From Modestobacter versicolor (lineage in GTDB: Bacteria > Actinomycetota > Actinomycetes > Mycobacteriales > Geodermatophilaceae), in contig NZ_JACIBU010000002.1 of the NCBI RefSeq assembly GCF_014195485.1, forward strand, positions 124,001-188,000: a DNA stretch of 64,000 nt, written 5' to 3'. Within the stretch, counting starts at the first letter, position 1, and the number at the start of each line of letters is the position of its first letter. This document shows positions 18,479 through 27,929 of the stretch, one piece after another. A program made the translations under genes and the position numbers. Below the pieces are notes generated by a model. That model did no database searches. It worked only from the letters and a program-made list of their open reading frames with translations, and was not told the origin of the DNA.

Positions 18479-19792
18479 CTACTGCAGGGTGATGGGGTTG
18501 ACGATGTCGGCGATGAAGAGCAGGCCGCTGAGCACGAGGAACAACCCGGCGACGACGTAGGCCACCGGCATCAGCCGGGCGATGTCGAACGGGCCGGGGT
18601 CGGGGCGGCCGCGGAGCCGGGCCACGACGGCGCGGGCCTTCTCGTACAGCGCCCCGGCCACGTGCCCGCCGTCCAGCGGGTAGATCGGCAGCAGGTTGAA
18701 CAGGAACAGCACCATGTTCACGCTGGCCAGCAGGCTCAGGAAGAAGCTGAGCTTCTCCAGCGCGCTGAACTGGGTCAGCGAGAAGTACTCACCGGAGATG
18801 CGCCCCACCCCGACCACGCCGATCGGGCCGTTGGGGTCGCGGTCCTCGCCGAGGAACGCGGCGCGGAACAGCTGCGGCACCCGCTCGGGGATCTGCACCA
18901 GCTTCTGCACCGACTGGCTCACGACCATCCCGAAGTAGCTCGGCACGTCGCTGATCGACTGGCGGGCGAAGCCGTAGGCGGGGGCGATGCCCACGTAGCC
19001 CGCGGTCGTCGTCTCCTCGGCGGTGGCGTCGGTGTAGACGGTGTTCGCGATCGGGGTGACGGTGAGGTCGCGCCGCTCGCCGTCCCGCTCGACGGTCAGC
19101 GCCACCGGCTCGTCCGGCGAGCTGCGGATCGCCTCCTGGACGACGCTCCAGCTGTCGTGGGCGGTGGGGTCGACCTCCCGGCCCGCGATGGCCACGATCG
19201 TGTCGCCGGGCCGCAGGCCGGCGGCCGCCGCGGGGCTCGCCGGGGCGCCGTCGCAGGCGTCCTCGTCGCCGGCGTCGGCGGAGCCCGCGGGCAGCACGCA
19301 CGCGGGCACCGAGTCGATCTGGGTGGTGACCACGTTGGTGCCCAGCCCGACCAGGACGACGGTGAAGAAGACGACCGCGAGCACCAGGTTGTGGAAGGGG
19401 CCGGCGAACATCACGATCACCCGCTGCCACCAGGGCTTCTTGTAGAAGACCCGGTCGCCGTCGCTGGGCAGGACGTCGTTGAGCGCCTGGCCGCGGACCT
19501 CGGCGATGAAGCTGCGCATCCGGGTGGCGCGCTTGCTCTCGCCCTCCTCGGCCGGCGGGATCATGCCGACGATCCGGATGTAGCCGCCCAGCGGCACGCC
19601 CTTGATGCCGAACTCGGTCTCCCCGTAGCGCCGGGAGAAGACCGTGGGCCCGAAACCGACGAAGAACTGCGGGACCCGCATCCCGAACTTCCGGGCCCAG
19701 TAGAAGTGCCCGAACTCGTGGAAGCCGATGCTGAACAGCAGCCCGACGGCGAAACAAACGATCCCGAGGACCGTCAGGAGGAACCCGCTCAG
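18479..19792 (-). CDS. Site-2 intramembrane metalloprotease, RseP/Rip1 family, with probable CTG start
   Basis: An M50 zinc protease that cuts membrane anti-sigma factors within the bilayer (Rip1 in M. tuberculosis). The HEFGH zinc motif, a PDZ domain (about residues 165-250) and the LDG motif in LLPIYPLDGGHVAGA are present. The first ATG (19679-19681) lies after HEFGH, so that start would delete the active site. In frame upstream, CTG at 19790-19792 follows GGAGG by 5 bases and follows the dxr stop by one base. It yields an N-terminal membrane segment leading to FHEFGHFYWARKFGM and 437 residues. No ATG, GTG or TTG is available between dxr's end and the motif. Confidence 0.88.
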   Translation of the reverse strand: MSGFLLTVLGIVCFAVGLLFSIGFHEFGHFYWARKFGMRVPQFFVGFGPTVFSRRYGETEFGIKGVPLGGYIRIVGMIPPAEEGESKRATRMRSFIAEVRGQALNDVLPSDGDRVFYKKPWWQRVIVMFAGPFHNLVLAVVFFTVVLVGLGTNVVTTQIDSVPACVLPAGSADAGDEDACDGAPASPAAAAGLRPGDTIVAIAGREVDPTAHDSWSVVQEAIRSSPDEPVALTVERDGERRDLTVTPIANTVYTDATAEETTTAGYVGIAPAYGFARQSISDVPSYFGMVVSQSVQKLVQIPERVPQLFRAAFLGEDRDPNGPIGVVGVGRISGEYFSLTQFSALEKLSFFLSLLASVNMVLFLFNLLPIYPLDGGHVAGALYEKARAVVARLRGRPDPGPFDIARLMPVAYVVAGLFLVLSGLLFIADIVNPITLQ

Positions 19793-19793
19793 C

Positions 19794-20999
19794 TCAGCCT
19801 CCGGCGATGGCGACGCGGGCGTGCTCGCGGGCCCACTTCTCGGCGGCCAGCACGTCCTCGACGCAGGTGGGTGCGCCGAGGTCCGGCGCGGCGTCGAGGG
19901 TACGCGTGATGACCTGCACGATCGCTGGGAACGACAGGTGTCCGGCGGCGAACGCGGCGACCGCCTCCTCGTTGGCGGCGTTGTACATCGCCGGGACGAC
20001 GCCGCCCGCCTCCCCGGCGTGGCGGGCCAGCCGCACCGCAGGGAACACCTCGTCGTCCAGCGGCATGAACTCCCAGGTGCTGGCCTGCGTCCAGTCCAGC
20101 GACGGCTGGACGTCGGGCAGCCGCTCCGGCCAGGCCAGCGCGAGGGCGATCGGCAACCGCATGTCCGGCGGGCTTGCCTGCGCGATCGTCGCGCCGTCCC
20201 GGAAGGTCACCATCGAGTGCACGATCGACTGCGGGTGCACGACCACGTCGATGTCGGCGTAGGGGACGTCGAAGAGCAGGTGCGCCTCGATCAGCTCGAG
20301 CCCCTTGTTGACCAGGGTCGCGGAGTTGATGGTCACCACCGGGCCCATGTCCCAGGTCGGGTGCGCCAGCGCCTGCTCCCGGGTCACGCCGCGCAGCTCG
20401 GCGGCGCTGCGGCCGCGGAAGGGGCCACCGCTGGCGGTGAGCACCAGCCGGGCCACCTCGCGCCGGTCTCCCCCGCGCAGGCACTGGGCCAGCGCCGAGT
20501 GCTCGGAGTCGACGGGCACGAGCTGCCCGGGGGCGGCGGCGGCGCGCACCAGGTCACCACCGGCGACCAGGGACTCCTTGTTCGCCAGCGCCACGGTGCG
20601 CCCGGCCCGCAGCGCCGACAGCGTCGGGCCGAGGCCGATCGAGCCGGTGATGCCGTTGAGGACGACGTCGGCCGGCCGCGCGGCGAGCTCCTCGGCGGCG
20701 CGCGGGCCGGCCAGGATCTCCGGCAGCGTGTAGTTGCCCTGCGCCCAGCCGCGCTGCTGCGCGGCGGCGTAGAAGGCCAGCTGCAGGTCCTGCGCGGCGG
20801 TGGCGCGGGCCACCGCGACGGTGCGCACCCCCAGCGACAGCGCCTGCTCGGCCAGCAGCGCGACGTCACCGCCGCCGGCGGCCAGGCCGGTGACCTGCAG
20901 CCGGCCCGGGTTCTGCCGGGCCACCGCGATCGCCTGCCGACCGATCGACCCGGTCGACCCCAGCACGGTGACCTCGCGTGGCTCGCTCACGGCACCCAT
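19794..20999 (-). CDS. dxr: 1-deoxy-D-xylulose-5-phosphate reductoisomerase
   Basis: DXR (IspC) makes 2-C-methyl-D-erythritol 4-phosphate, the first committed MEP step, using NADPH and a divalent metal, and is the fosmidomycin target. The 401-residue protein has the NADPH motif [12 protein letters not shown], the loop [27 protein letters not shown] with metal ligands, the substrate segment TASGGPFRG, and [30 protein letters not shown] (here cut to PTWDMG and [11 protein letters not shown]). Either the ATG at 20997-20999 or a GTG three codons inside could start it. Confidence 0.97.
   Translation of the reverse strand: MGAVSEPREVTVLGSTGSIGRQAIAVARQNPGRLQVTGLAAGGGDVALLAEQALSLGVRTVAVARATAAQDLQLAFYAAAQQRGWAQGNYTLPEILAGPRAAEELAARPADVVLNGITGSIGLGPTLSALRAGRTVALANKESLVAGGDLVRAAAAPGQLVPVDSEHSALAQCLRGGDRREVARLVLTASGGPFRGRSAAELRGVTREQALAHPTWDMGPVVTINSATLVNKGLELIEAHLLFDVPYADIDVVVHPQSIVHSMVTFRDGATIAQASPPDMRLPIALALAWPERLPDVQPSLDWTQASTWEFMPLDDEVFPAVRLARHAGEAGGVVPAMYNAANEEAVAAFAAGHLSFPAIVQVITRTLDAAPDLGAPTCVEDVLAAEKWAREHARVAIAGG
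19798..19802 (-). promoter_or_regulatory. Ribosome binding site deciding the CTG start of the site-2 protease
   Basis: GGAGG on the minus strand, within the last codons of dxr, is 5 bases before the CTG at 19790-19792. It is the only good Shine-Dalgarno sequence placed to start a protein that includes the HEFGH motif. Confidence 0.65.
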
Positions 21000-21094
21000 C
21001 CTGTCTGACCCGGCGCCGACGCCGGTGGCCCGGTGAGCGCGACCCGCCCGCCGGCCGGCAGGTGTGCGGCGGGCAGGCCTGTCATCATGGGTCC

Positions 21095-21415
21095 GTGAGC
21101 GACGCGACCGGCCGGGGACAGGGCCACCAGACCAGCGCCCGTGTGATCGAGCAGTCCACCCGCGAGGAGGGCATCGTCCGCGCGGGCGAGACCCCGATCA
21201 CCCACGAGCGCCCCGAGGACTGGGGCTGGCACGGCGAGGCGGGGAAGACCGGCCGGATCGCCGGCTACGTGATGATCTTCTTCCTGCTGACCCTGCTGGT
21301 CGGCAACCACGAGGGCCGGGTCGAGGACCTGTACATCCTCGGCGCCGTGCTCACCATCGCCGTCTCGCTCATCTGGGACTCCCGCCGCCGGAAGAACGCC
21401 TGGCGCGCCCGCTGA
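21095..21415 (+). CDS. DUF2631 membrane protein
   Basis: A 106-residue protein of the actinobacterial DUF2631 family, commonly found divergent from dxr. It has a soluble N-terminal half with the motif [12 protein letters not shown], then two transmembrane segments ([15 protein letters not shown] and [16 protein letters not shown]) and a basic end [10 protein letters not shown]. Function unknown. The GTG at 21095-21097 was chosen because it gives VSDATGRGQ; a longer frame overlaps the dxr start region. Confidence 0.82.
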   Translation: MSDATGRGQGHQTSARVIEQSTREEGIVRAGETPITHERPEDWGWHGEAGKTGRIAGYVMIFFLLTLLVGNHEGRVEDLYILGAVLTIAVSLIWDSRRRKNAWRAR

Positions 21416-21740
21416 CCCACCGGCCGCCCAGCAGCGGCCCGCGCACCTCGACGAAGGCCGTCTCCCCCACCCGGGAGGCGGCCTTCGTCGTGCACGTCGC
21501 TGGTCGGCCGCACCCGTCCTCGACCAGTGATCGGAGCGAGGTGTCGACGATCGGGCAGATCGTCGTCAAGGTCCGCCCGTCGCGACCATGATCGATGTGG
21601 ACGAACTGAGTGTTGGTTGTGCGGATCTGGTCCGGACCGCCGCGTGTCGCACAGAGATGTGCCAAGCAGGGCTTCTCCGTCCACTAGGAAGTGGGCAACA
21701 GGTCCGGGTTGCCGGGCCGAACACCACCACGGAGGACCTG
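21416..21740. other. Intergenic region between the DUF2631 gene and the LAXTG protein gene
   Basis: About 325 bases without a supported gene. It contains the hairpin at 21449-21490, then sequence with lower GC than its surroundings from about 21530 to 21690, which probably carries the promoter of the surface-protein gene. I could not pick a convincing -35/-10 pair. GGAGG at 21731-21735 serves the ATG at 21741. Confidence 0.5.
21449..21490 (+). terminator. Hairpin after the DUF2631 gene
   Basis: A perfect 12-bp stem pairs 21449-21460 (CGACGAAGGCCG) with 21479-21490, around an 18-base loop that itself can pair weakly. It lies 34 bases after the stop of the gene. There is no T-tract, which is common for actinobacterial terminators. 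Confidence 0.65.
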
Positions 21741-22610
21741 ATGAGCGCCCTGTCCCGTACCCGCGTCGCCGTTGCGACCGGACTGACCCTGGGCACGGCC
21801 ACCGCCGGCCTCCTGCTCGCCCCGGCCGCCCTCGCCGCCCCCGCGGCGCCGTCGGTCTCGCCGTCCAGCACGCTCGCCCCCGGTGCGGCCTACACGATCT
21901 CCGGCACGGGCTGCGCCCAGGCCACGGACACGACCGAGGCGCCCTTCGTCTCCCTCACCCCGGACGTCGACGACCCGCAGATGGGCGACGGCACCGACAC
22001 GAACGCGGACGGCTCCTGGAGCTTCGAACTGACGGCGCCGACCGAGCTGGGCACCTACGCCTACCGGCTGACCTGCGACCAGTACACCAGCGAGTTCCGC
22101 TACCCGAGCGTGGTCATCACGGTCACCGCGGACGGCAAGCCGGTCCCGACCGCCACCCCCTCGACCGCAGCGCCGGCGTTCGTGCCCGGCGCGAAGCCCA
22201 ACACCCCCGGCATCGCCCCGGCCAGCAGCACCGGCGCCACCAACGTCGCCGCCCCGGGCCAGCAGATCACCCGCGTCCTCAAGGGCTTCAAGCCCAACGA
22301 GGTCGTCACCCTGGTCCTGCACTCCACCCCGGTCACCCTGGGCACCTACACCGCCGACGCCAACGGCGTCGTGACCGCCACCTTCACCCTGCCCGCCGGC
22401 ACCGTGCTGGGCACCCACACCCTCGCCTACGACGGCAACCTGGGCAGCCACTACGAGTCCACCATCACCCTCACCGCCGACGGCAAGGCCCTGGCCTACA
22501 CCGGCGCCAGCGTCACCCTCCCCCTGGTCGGCGGCACCGTGCTCGTCGCCGCCGGCGCCGGCGCGCTGCTCCTCGGCCGCCGCCGCACCACCGGGGCGGT
22601 CCAGGCCTGA
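21741..22610 (+). CDS. LAXTG-anchored surface protein (sortase class E type signal)
   Basis: A 289-residue secreted protein. It has a Sec signal peptide ending near ALAAPAA (about residue 33), two immunoglobulin-like beta domains (one near residues 40-130 with PGAAYTISGTGC and NADGSWSFELTAP; another near 165-245 with VLKGFKPNEVVTLVLHSTPV and LGTYTADANG), and a C-terminal sorting signal: LAYTG at residues 251-255, a hydrophobic segment, then GRRR. LAXTG is the class E sortase motif of actinobacteria. No sortase gene is in the window. GGAGG is 5 bases before the ATG. The next gene overlaps its stop. Confidence 0.85.
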   Translation: MSALSRTRVAVATGLTLGTATAGLLLAPAALAAPAAPSVSPSSTLAPGAAYTISGTGCAQATDTTEAPFVSLTPDVDDPQMGDGTDTNADGSWSFELTAPTELGTYAYRLTCDQYTSEFRYPSVVITVTADGKPVPTATPSTAAPAFVPGAKPNTPGIAPASSTGATNVAAPGQQITRVLKGFKPNEVVTLVLHSTPVTLGTYTADANGVVTATFTLPAGTVLGTHTLAYDGNLGSHYESTITLTADGKALAYTGASVTLPLVGGTVLVAAGAGALLLGRRRTTGAVQA

Positions 22611-23575
22611 GCACCACCCCCAGCACCACGACGGACGCCGGCCAGGGAACCCCTGGCCGGCGTCCGGCGCGTTCCCGGGCCCTGCGGGTGTCGCTCGTCC
22701 TCGCGGTGCTCGTGGTGCTGCTCGTGGGCGTCGACCTCGCCGTCCTCAGCGGCCGCGTCGACCGGGTGGTGGTGAGCACCAGTGCCGGACCCGGCACGAC
22801 CTGGGTGCTGGTCGGCGTCGACTCCCGCGCCGACCTCCCGGCCGGCACCACGGCGGCGCAGTTCGGCACCACCACCGACGTCCCCGGCGCGCGGGCGGAC
22901 GTCGTCCTGGTGGTGCACTCCAACGGCGAGGAGTCCACCGTCCTCTCCGTCCCGCGCGACGTCGTGCTCAGCGACGGCGAGACGTCGGGTCGACTGGCGC
23001 TCAGCTGGCTGGACGGCCCGCAGTCGACCGTCGACGCCCTGTGCAACCTGGGCATCCCCACCGACCACCTGGTGAGCGTCGACCTCGCCGGGTTCGCGTC
23101 GGTGGTCGACGCGGCCGGCGGGCTGGACGTCGACGTCCCGGCCCCGGTGCGCGACCGCGCCGCGGGGCTCGAGCTGGCCGAGGGCGGCCGCCAGCACGTC
23201 GACGGCCGCACCGCCCTGGCGCTGGTGCGCTCCCGGCACCCGGAGCAGCTGATGGACGGCCAGTGGGTGCCGGCGCAGGTCGACCCCGACGGCCGGGCGT
23301 CCGCCGCCGGTCAGGTGATGGACGCCCTGGTCGACCAGGTGCAGGGGTCGGTGACGCGTCCGTGGCGGCTGCAGCGGGTGGCCTGGGCGGTGACCGGCGC
23401 CCTCACCGTGGACGACGGCACCTCGGCCGCGGAGCTCGCCTCGCTCGCCACGCTGGACGTCGGCCCGGTGTCGGTCCTGCCGGTCGGCGCACCGGTGGAC
23501 GGCACGCTGCTCCGCTTCCCCTCGCCGGAGACACGGGCGGCGCTCACGGCCGCCGGGATGACCTGCGGCGGCTGA
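22607..23575 (+). CDS. LytR-CpsA-Psr (LCP) family protein, probable CTG start
   Basis: LCP proteins transfer lipid-linked glycopolymers to peptidoglycan. Features seen are a basic N-terminus (GRRPARSRALR), one membrane segment, then the extracellular domain with LVGVDSRADLP, GARADVVLVVHSN, LSVPRDVV, VDLAGFASVVDAAGGLDVDVP and DGRTALALVRSRHPE, all LCP landmarks. There is no ATG/GTG before the basic segment. CTG at 22607-22609 overlaps the previous gene's stop (CTGA) and gives 322 residues; GTG at 22688 is the alternative but would start inside the membrane segment. Position suggests it is co-translated with the surface protein. Confidence 0.78.
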   Translation: MSTTPSTTTDAGQGTPGRRPARSRALRVSLVLAVLVVLLVGVDLAVLSGRVDRVVVSTSAGPGTTWVLVGVDSRADLPAGTTAAQFGTTTDVPGARADVVLVVHSNGEESTVLSVPRDVVLSDGETSGRLALSWLDGPQSTVDALCNLGIPTDHLVSVDLAGFASVVDAAGGLDVDVPAPVRDRAAGLELAEGGRQHVDGRTALALVRSRHPEQLMDGQWVPAQVDPDGRASAAGQVMDALVDQVQGSVTRPWRLQRVAWAVTGALTVDDGTSAAELASLATLDVGPVSVLPVGAPVDGTLLRFPSPETRAALTAAGMTCGG

Positions 23576-23579
23576 CCGG

Positions 23580-24305
23580 TCAGCCGGTGCCGACGCCGAT
23601 CGCCGCCCCGATGAGGTAGGTCGCCCCGGCGGCCACCGCGCCGAAGAGCAGCTGCCGCAGCCCGGCCGACCACCACGGCCGCGGGGTGAACCGGGCCGAG
23701 ATCGCGCCGGCCGCGACCAGCCCGGCACCGCCGCACAGCAGCGCGAGCCAGAGCACCGGCGCGCCCAGCAGGTAGGGCAGCAGCGGCACCAGCGCGCCGA
23801 CGGCGAAGCACAGGAACGAGGAGACGGCGGCGGTCACCGGGGACGGCTTGTCCTCGGGGTCCAGGCCCAGCTCGTTGAGCGCGTGCACCCGCAGCGCCTG
23901 CTCGGGGTCGCGGGACAGCTGCTCGGCGACGGCGTGGGCCAGCTCGGGCTCCAGGCCCCGGTCCTCCCACAGCTGTGCCAGCTCGGCCTGCTCCCCCACG
24001 GGGTTGAGCGCCAGCTCGCGGCGCTCCTTGGCGACCTCGAGGTCCAGCTGCTCGTTCTGCGTGCTCACCGACGTGTACTCGCCGAGCGCCATGGAGATCG
24101 CGCCGGCGGCGAGCCCGGCGACCCCGGAGAGGACGACGGCGTGCGAGCCAGCCCCTGCGCCGCCGACGCCGGCGACCAGCGCGGTGTTGGTGACCAGGCC
24201 GTCCATCGCGCCGAAGACGGCGGCCCGCAGCCACCCGCCCGCGACGTCGGCGTGGGTGTGCGGGTGGGCCTCGGCCTGCTCCAGCTGGTGCCCCGGCCCG
24301 GTCAT
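23580..24305 (-). CDS. VIT1/CCC1 family iron/manganese transporter
   Basis: A 241-residue membrane protein of the VIT family, which exports or stores Fe2+ or Mn2+. [20 protein letters not shown] and [19 protein letters not shown] are the family's first and second membrane segments with their conserved metal-path residues. A soluble acidic helical region follows (about residues 90-150, metal-binding in the plant protein), then three more membrane segments. The start overlaps the rlmN stop (ATGA), so it is coupled to rlmN. Confidence 0.9.
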   Translation of the reverse strand: MTGPGHQLEQAEAHPHTHADVAGGWLRAAVFGAMDGLVTNTALVAGVGGAGAGSHAVVLSGVAGLAAGAISMALGEYTSVSTQNEQLDLEVAKERRELALNPVGEQAELAQLWEDRGLEPELAHAVAEQLSRDPEQALRVHALNELGLDPEDKPSPVTAAVSSFLCFAVGALVPLLPYLLGAPVLWLALLCGGAGLVAAGAISARFTPRPWWSAGLRQLLFGAVAAGATYLIGAAIGVGTG

Positions 24306-25504
24306 CCCTGGTCCGACTCGGCCCCGAGGGCCACGCCCTCCTCGATGCCCGGCACCGGGACGGCGATGCTCGGGATGCCCTCGACGACGTCCTCGATGCC
24401 GTCGGCGGCGGCCAGCTGGCCGCAGGCGCCGTCGATGTCCGAGCCGCGGGTGTCGCGGACGGTCGTCGGCACCCCGGCCGCGCGCAGCCGGGCGACGAAC
24501 TCACGCTGCGCGGGCAGCGGGCTGGCGTCCCAGGGACTGCCCGGCGTCGGGTTCAGCGGGATGAGGTTGACGTGCGCCAGCCGCTTGGCCAAGAGCTCGC
24601 CGAGCAGGTCGGCGCGCAACGGCTGGTCGTTCACGTCGCGGATCAGCGCGTACTCGACCGAGTAGCGGCGGCCGGTGCGGCGGGCGTAGTCGTCGGCGGC
24701 CTCGAGCACCTCGCCGACCTTCCAGCGGGTGTTGATCGGCACCAGGGTGTCGCGCAGCTCGTCGTCGGGGGCGTGCAGGCTCACGGCGAGGGTCACGTTG
24801 AGACCCTCGTCGGTCAGCCGGCGGATCGCCGGGACGACGCCGACGGTGGACACCGTGACCGAGCGCTGGGCCAGCCCCAGCCCGTGCGGCGCCGGGGTCA
24901 GCAGCGCGTCGAGGGTCTTGCGGACCCGGTTGTAGTTCGCCAGCGGCTCGCCCATGCCCATGAAGACGACGTTGGACAGCCGGCCCGGGCCACCGGGGAT
25001 CTCGCCCGCCGCCATCGCCGCGGCGGCCGCGACCGCCTGGCCGATGATCTCGGCGGCGGACAGGTTGCGGGTCAGCCCGCTCTGGCCGGTGGCGCAGAAC
25101 GGGCAGGCCATCCCGCAGCCGGCCTGGCTGGAGATGCAGACGGTGGCGCGCTCGGGGTAGCGCATCAGCACGCTCTCCACCAGGGCACCGTCGTGCAGCC
25201 GCCAGAGCGTCTTGCGGGTGCGCCCGCCGTCGGCCGACTGGTGCCGCACCGGCGTGAGCAGCCCCGGCAGCAGGGCGCTGGTCAGCTCCTCGCGGACCGC
25301 GGCGGGCAGGTCGGTCATCTGCGCCGGGTCGGTGACGCCGGCGTAGAAGTGCCGGGCCAGCTGGTCGGCGCGGAACGCCGGCTGACCGAGCTCGGTGACC
25401 GCCGCGCGGGCCTCCTCACGGGTGAGGTCGGCCAGGTGGCGGGGTGGCTTGGTGCGGCGGGGGGCGTCGAAGACCAGGGGCAGGGCAGTCATGGCGTCGT
25501 CCAT
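24302..25504 (-). CDS. rlmN: 23S rRNA (A2503-C2)/tRNA (A37-C2) methyltransferase RlmN
   Basis: A radical-SAM enzyme that methylates C2 of A2503 in 23S rRNA and of A37 in some tRNAs. The cluster motif is C130-x3-C134-x2-C137 (CGMACPFC), followed by [35 protein letters not shown] and SLHAPDD. The C-terminal cysteine needed for the methyl transfer is in the [12 protein letters not shown] segment. Length 400. Two starts are possible four codons apart ([10 protein letters not shown]). Confidence 0.95.
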   Translation of the reverse strand: MDDAMTALPLVFDAPRRTKPPRHLADLTREEARAAVTELGQPAFRADQLARHFYAGVTDPAQMTDLPAAVREELTSALLPGLLTPVRHQSADGGRTRKTLWRLHDGALVESVLMRYPERATVCISSQAGCGMACPFCATGQSGLTRNLSAAEIIGQAVAAAAAMAAGEIPGGPGRLSNVVFMGMGEPLANYNRVRKTLDALLTPAPHGLGLAQRSVTVSTVGVVPAIRRLTDEGLNVTLAVSLHAPDDELRDTLVPINTRWKVGEVLEAADDYARRTGRRYSVEYALIRDVNDQPLRADLLGELLAKRLAHVNLIPLNPTPGSPWDASPLPAQREFVARLRAAGVPTTVRDTRGSDIDGACGQLAAADGIEDVVEGIPSIAVPVPGIEEGVALGAESDQG

Positions 25505-25587
25505 GGTCCCACTCCCTGGGCCCCGCGGGTGGGTCGAGACGGGTGATCTGGCTCCCCAGAGGGTCCCGGCCGGTCGACGCCGGGGGT

Positions 25588-27042
25588 TCAGCCCCGGCCC
25601 GCCGCGACCGACGGCGTGGTCGTGGTGGCCGTGGCGGTCGTCGTCGTGGCGGTGACGGTGGCGGTCGGGGCCGGGGTCACCGTCGGGTCGGGCGTGGGGG
25701 TCGGCTCGGGGGCGTCGGTCGGCGTCGGCGGCGTGGTGTCCGGCGGGACGACCGGCACGCAGGGGCCGCCGGCGTCCACCTGGGCCGCGGCACCGGCCGG
25801 CGCCGAGCAGTCGGGACCTGGGGGCACCTGGCCACCAGGGTCGCCGAGCGGGGCGTCCTTCTCGTCCCCGCTGCTGGGGTCGACGGCGACCGGGACCTCG
25901 ACCGGGACCACGACGACCGGCGGGGTCTGCGGCGTCGGCGCCGGTGGCACCGCAGGCGGCGGGACCGTTGCGCTCGGGGCGGGCAGGGTGCGCACCGACC
26001 GGGGTGCCTCGGCGGCGGGGGTGCTGGGGACGTCGACCGGCGGCAGCACCGGCGCGGTGGTCGGCGCGGTCGTCGGCGCGGTTGCCGGCGCCGTCGGCTG
26101 GACCACCCGCGGAGCGGGGGTCCGCGGAGCCGGGGCGGTGGACGACGGGGTGGCCTCGAGCCGGGACGCCGCCACCTCCGGCCGGTCGGTGCCCGAGGCG
26201 CCGGGGAGGGTGAAGCCGGCGATCACCGCGGCGAGCGCCAGCACCGCGAGCGGCAGCAGCACCCGGAGCCGACGGCGACCGGAGGTCGGCGGGGTGCGGA
26301 CGGCGGGAACCTCGACCGGCTCGTCGGGCTCCTCCGACGTCGCGGCTGCGGACGCTGCGGATGCGGACGGTCCGACTCCGGACGGCGCCGGGTCGGACGG
26401 CGTGCTGCCGGACGGTGCGGGGGCGGGGGTCGCCGCGGCACGGGCCGCCAGCTCCTCGCCGGCGCGGATGGCCTCCTCCCAGGCCGCCAGCTGGGCGGCC
26501 GCCTGCGCCTCGGCAGCGCGCTCGGCGGCGAGCTGCTCCGCGCGCAGCTCGGCCAGCGCCACCTCGATCCGGGGCGGCAGCGGCCGGCGTGCCGGCGCGG
26601 CGGGGTCGCTGTCGGCAATTCCGCCGTCCGCGGCGGCGCTGTCCGCGGCGGCGCTGTCCGCGGCGGTGCTGTCCGCGGCGGTGCTGTCCGCGGCGGTGCT
26701 GTCCGCGGCGGTGCTGTCCGCGGCGGTGCTGTCCGCGGCGGTGCTGTCCGCGGGCGCCGAGCGGTCGACGGCGGCGCCGTCGCCGGCGTCCGGCTCGGCC
26801 GTGGCCACGGCAGCAACCGGCTCAGCGGGCTCGTTCGTCGGCCCGTCGTCCGCGGGGTCGTCGGCGGGCTCGTCGTGCGCCGTCACCTCGACCGGGGATG
26901 CGTCGGCGGCCACCCACGCGGGCAGCCAGGCCTCGTCCCACGGCTCGTCGGCCACCGGCTCCGCGCTCGGTGGCGCGGCGGCCACCGCCTCGTCGACGGG
27001 CGTCTCCTGGGGGCCCTCGGGGCCCTGCGGTCCCACCGGCAC
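25588..27042 (-). CDS. Repeat-containing Pro/Ala/Thr-rich single-pass membrane protein
   Basis: A 484-residue protein I do not recognise. The N-terminal third is acidic and disordered and carries eight copies of an Ala-Ala-Asp-Ser-Thr pentapeptide (encoded at 26626-26745). A helical Ala/Glu region follows, then a basic stop (GRRRLRVL) and one membrane segment ([19 protein letters not shown], about residues 258-276). The C-terminal 200 residues are Pro/Thr-rich, likely extracellular, with two cysteines (DCSAPAG and GGPCVPV) that may pair. GGAGGAGG lies before the GTG. It is upstream of rlmN on the same strand. Wall-associated linker or anti-sigma-like roles are possible but unsupported. Confidence 0.7.
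   Translation of the reverse strand: MPVGPQGPEGPQETPVDEAVAAAPPSAEPVADEPWDEAWLPAWVAADASPVEVTAHDEPADDPADDGPTNEPAEPVAAVATAEPDAGDGAAVDRSAPADSTAADSTAADSTAADSTAADSTAADSTAADSAAADSAAADGGIADSDPAAPARRPLPPRIEVALAELRAEQLAAERAAEAQAAAQLAAWEEAIRAGEELAARAAATPAPAPSGSTPSDPAPSGVGPSASAASAAATSEEPDEPVEVPAVRTPPTSGRRRLRVLLPLAVLALAAVIAGFTLPGASGTDRPEVAASRLEATPSSTAPAPRTPAPRVVQPTAPATAPTTAPTTAPVLPPVDVPSTPAAEAPRSVRTLPAPSATVPPPAVPPAPTPQTPPVVVVPVEVPVAVDPSSGDEKDAPLGDPGGQVPPGPDCSAPAGAAAQVDAGGPCVPVVPPDTTPPTPTDAPEPTPTPDPTVTPAPTATVTATTTTATATTTTPSVAAGRG
26626..26745 (-). repeat. Eight tandem 15-bp units encoding [10 protein letters not shown]
   Basis: Eight head-to-tail copies of gtccgcggcggYgct on the plus strand, the first two with C and the other six with T at the variable position. 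The six T copies are identical. The unit is in frame, so copy-number change would lengthen or shorten the protein by five residues without a frameshift. Confidence 0.9.
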
Positions 27043-27203
27043 AGCCCCTCCTCCGGGTCGTCAGCCTCCCGACCACCGGACGTGGTCGGCTGCGGGCACC
27101 GCTCCCCCCGGCCGCGATGCTGCCCGGTCGACGACTCCCCACTCGGAAGGCGCTCCGTGATGGCTCGGTGACGCAGAGCACGGACGCTCCGCCTCAGGCA
27201 TCG

Positions 27204-27884
27204 TCAGGCCGGGTCTGCCCCCGGTGTCATCGGCAGTCCGGTGTGCTGTCGGACCCATGCGTGCATGGCGATCCCGGCGGCGACCCCCGCGTTGAGCGAC
27301 CGGGTCGAGCCGAACTGCGCGATCGAGACGGTGAGCGCGGCGCCGGCCCGGGCGGCCGGGGTCAGCCCGGGGCCCTCCTGGCCGAACAGCAACAGCGAGC
27401 GGCGGGGCAGCTGCACGGTCTCCAGCGGGACGGCGTCCGGCCCGTTGTCGACGGCGACCACCGCGAGCTCCTGCTCGGCGGCGAACGCCAGCACCCCGGC
27501 GACGTCGGGGTGGTGCCGCAGGTGCTGGTAGCGGTCGGTCACCATCGCGCCCCGGCGGTTCCACCGGCGTCGGCCCACCACGTGCACCTCGGCGGCGAGG
27601 AAGGCGTTCGCCGTGCGCACCACGGTGCCGATGTTGAGGTCGTGCTCGAAGTTCTCGATCGCGACGTGGAAGGGGTGCCGGCGGGTGTCCAGGTCGGCCA
27701 CGATCGCCTCGAGCGACCAGTACCGGTAGCGGTCGACGACGTTGCGCCGGTCGCCCTCGGCCAGCAGCTGGGGGTCGTAGCGCGGGTCCTCGGGCCACGG
27801 ACCGCGCCAGGGCCCGACGCCGACCGAGCCGCCCCACTCGGTGGGGCCGGGTCCGTCGTCCGCCGGGGTCGCTCCGCTCGTCAT
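27204..27884 (-). CDS. SpoU/TrmH family RNA 2'-O-methyltransferase
   Basis: A 226-residue SPOUT methyltransferase acting on tRNA or rRNA ribose. The three family motifs are present: motif 1 HDLNIGTVVRTANAF, motif 2 SLLLFGQEGPGL, and motif 3 VSIAQFGSTRSLNAGVAAGI with the knot that binds SAM. The target base cannot be read from sequence. The ATG at 27882-27884 gives a sensible N-terminus; a longer open frame upstream is antisense to the next gene. It diverges from the DUF952-GNAT gene. Confidence 0.9.
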   Translation of the reverse strand: MTSGATPADDGPGPTEWGGSVGVGPWRGPWPEDPRYDPQLLAEGDRRNVVDRYRYWSLEAIVADLDTRRHPFHVAIENFEHDLNIGTVVRTANAFLAAEVHVVGRRRWNRRGAMVTDRYQHLRHHPDVAGVLAFAAEQELAVVAVDNGPDAVPLETVQLPRRSLLLFGQEGPGLTPAARAGAALTVSIAQFGSTRSLNAGVAAGIAMHAWVRQHTGLPMTPGADPA

Positions 27885-27929
27885 CGCCGGGGATGCTGCC
27901 ACGCCCGTCGGACCGGGTAGGCCGGGACG

